Below are positions 63,012 through 64,000 of a stretch of DNA of 64,000 nucleotides, piece by piece (position 1 is the stretch's first letter; each line of letters begins with the position of its first letter). The notes under the pieces are model-generated. The model made no database searches. It saw only the letters and a list, made by a program, of their open reading frames with translations, and was not told the DNA's origin. Source of the DNA: an uncultured Christensenella sp. (lineage in GTDB: Bacteria; Bacillota; Clostridia; Christensenellales; Borkfalkiaceae); NCBI GenBank assembly GCA_910578145.1, contig CAJTPJ010000008.1, forward strand, positions 6,630 through 70,629. Direction: 5' to 3'. Made by a program: the position numbers and the translations under genes.

Positions 63012-63896
63012 TTACAATTTATTTCTATAATTAAATTTTCTTAAAACTTGCTTTTTGCGGGCAGTAGTAACTTCAGTGTAAATTTGAGTGGTAGCAACTG
63101 ATGCATGTCCCAAAATTTCTTGCACGGAACGCAAATCGGCACCGTTGGCAAGAAGGTTTGTAGCAAAAGTATGGCGCAGATAATGCGGAGTGGACTTCGT
63201 GGTTATCTGCGCTTTTTTTGCGTATTTTTTATAGATATCCTCGATTCCGTGAATGGATAACGGCTGCCCGTAGCGATTGACGAATAGATAATTATTTTCG
63301 TGATTTTTGCGTTCCTTTATTAATGTTTTTAATCGCTCCCATGTTATTGGCGACGATACGTAAATAAGCCGTTGCTTTCGTCCTTTTCCGTGAATTAACA
63401 AAGTGTGGTCTGCCTTTATTATATCGTCTAAAGTAATTGTTGCAGCTTCACCTATTCTGATGCCGGTGCTGATAAGTAAATCGATCAAAGCGGAATCACG
63501 GGTATATTCCTTTTGAGAGAATGTAGAGAGTGAAGATATGTCTATGTCAAAGCATTTAAGGATTCTGCTGACTTCATTAACGGATAATGTTTTAGGGAGT
63601 TTTTTTTCTTTCTTAAACTTGAATTTAAGTTTTCTAAAGGGGGAAGAGTAAATAATCTCATTATCAAGAAGGTAATTATAAAAATTTTTAAGTGTGATAA
63701 TTTTTCTCCGGATAGAGGTATCTTTAAGTTTTAACTTTTCGTTTAAATAAGAAATAAAAGCGCAAATGTCAGGCAGAATGATATTGTTTTCATAATTAAA
63801 GAACTGTTTCAGATCACATATATATGCTTTTAAAGTTTTTTCTGATAAGTTTTTAGTTGCTTGCAAGTATTTGATAAAATTTGATAAATAATTCAT
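63012..63896 (-). CDS. XerC/D-like tyrosine recombinase
   Basis: 294 residues. An N-terminal SAM-like core-binding domain (1-85) is followed by a catalytic domain with Arg in STGIRIGEAATI, Lys in GKGRKQR, His-x-x-Arg in HYLRHTFATNLL, the second His in LGHASVATTQIY and the nucleophile Tyr. The full set is present, so it should be active. The size is that of XerC/D or of the small recombinases that invert DNA segments near defence genes, not of a large phage integrase. A GGAG site lies 6 bases before its ATG. Confidence 0.92.
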   Translation of the reverse strand: MNYLSNFIKYLQATKNLSEKTLKAYICDLKQFFNYENNIILPDICAFISYLNEKLKLKDTSIRRKIITLKNFYNYLLDNEIIYSSPFRKLKFKFKKEKKLPKTLSVNEVSRILKCFDIDISSLSTFSQKEYTRDSALIDLLISTGIRIGEAATITLDDIIKADHTLLIHGKGRKQRLIYVSSPITWERLKTLIKERKNHENNYLFVNRYGQPLSIHGIEDIYKKYAKKAQITTKSTPHYLRHTFATNLLANGADLRSVQEILGHASVATTQIYTEVTTARKKQVLRKFNYRNKL

Positions 63897-63924
63897 AAGG
63901 TCTCCAATATAATTTATTTTAGTA

Positions 63925-63953
63925 TTGAAAATTATATCAGAATATGGTAAAAT
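63925..63953 (+). promoter_or_regulatory. Promoter of the gene entering the right edge
   Basis: TTGAAA (63925-63930), a 17-base spacer and extended -10 TGGTAAAAT (63945-63953), oriented away from the recombinase. Confidence 0.75.
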
Positions 63954-63990
63954 ATGGATAAAATAACTAGTAATTATTTGAGGTAAACGT

Positions 63991-64000
63991 ATGAAAGCTA
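63991..64000 (+). CDS. Start of a gene cut by the right edge
   Basis: Only ATG and three further codon positions are in the window (Met-Lys-Ala). GAGGTAAA lies just upstream and a good promoter precedes it. It is divergent from the tyrosine recombinase, a common place for a specificity subunit or an adhesin gene, but nothing of the product can be seen. Confidence 0.5.

Overview
The window looks like chromosomal DNA of an uncultured, spore-forming, probably gut-dwelling clostridium (Bacillota). The basis is a full-length SpoIVA spore-coat ATPase, RNase J, RqcH, a type III glutamine synthetase, a DegV protein, a choloylglycine-hydrolase-type enzyme, strong AGGAGG-type ribosome binding sites and TTGACA/TATAAT promoters. 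The species-level identity is not visible. No rRNA, tRNA, CRISPR array or insertion sequence was seen.

Layout. 1-8.7 kb: M18 aminopeptidase; a membrane-anchored protein of unknown function; DegV with two tandem-duplicated acyltransferase-like genes; a membrane-embedded XRE regulator with a lipoprotein-like partner. 8.7-11.4 kb (minus strand): rqcH followed by three small membrane proteins. 11.5-18.6 kb: protein quality-control run tig-clpP-clpX-lon-engB, then a degenerate sugar-transferase homologue and a DUF378 protein. 18.9-23 kb: GDSL hydrolase, two alpha/beta hydrolases and an ATP-grasp protein. 23.1-25.8 kb: spoIVA, a 46-codon gene whose ribosome binding site lies in a hairpin, and a two-HTH regulator divergent from a small gene across a palindromic operator. 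25.9-28.9 kb: a 991-residue acidic repeat protein. 29-35.3 kb: rnjA, a tRNA wobble-uridine modification pair (trmR, trhP), aroA, dinB. 35.4-40.5 kb: glnN, a ClC antiporter, purA, each with its own promoter.

40.6-53.5 kb appears to be one operon: a membrane LRR protein, a membrane-anchored unknown, a membrane-anchored McrB-like AAA+ ATPase, a DUF2357-like coiled-coil protein, and two very large extracellular proteins built from MBG (YDG-type) repeats around a transglutaminase-like catalytic domain. The first of these two large genes carries a frameshift. I consider this the best candidate for an undescribed system: a cytosolic or membrane AAA+ machine coupled to secreted, repeat-rich transglutaminase-like proteins. 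A choloylglycine hydrolase family gene follows.

From about 54.65 kb to the right edge the DNA turns strongly AT-rich and holds a defence-type island: a KAP-like P-loop NTPase, a Fic protein, a three-gene ABC-3C-type conflict system (effector or sensor subunit, middle component, Rad50/SMC-like ATPase with a zinc hook), and a tyrosine recombinase at the right end. A GC-rich remnant with its terminator, probably the 3' end of a GGGtGRT-family gene, lies inside the AT-rich DNA at 56.5-56.6 kb. An orphan ribosome binding site lies at the left edge. Both look like scars of insertion.
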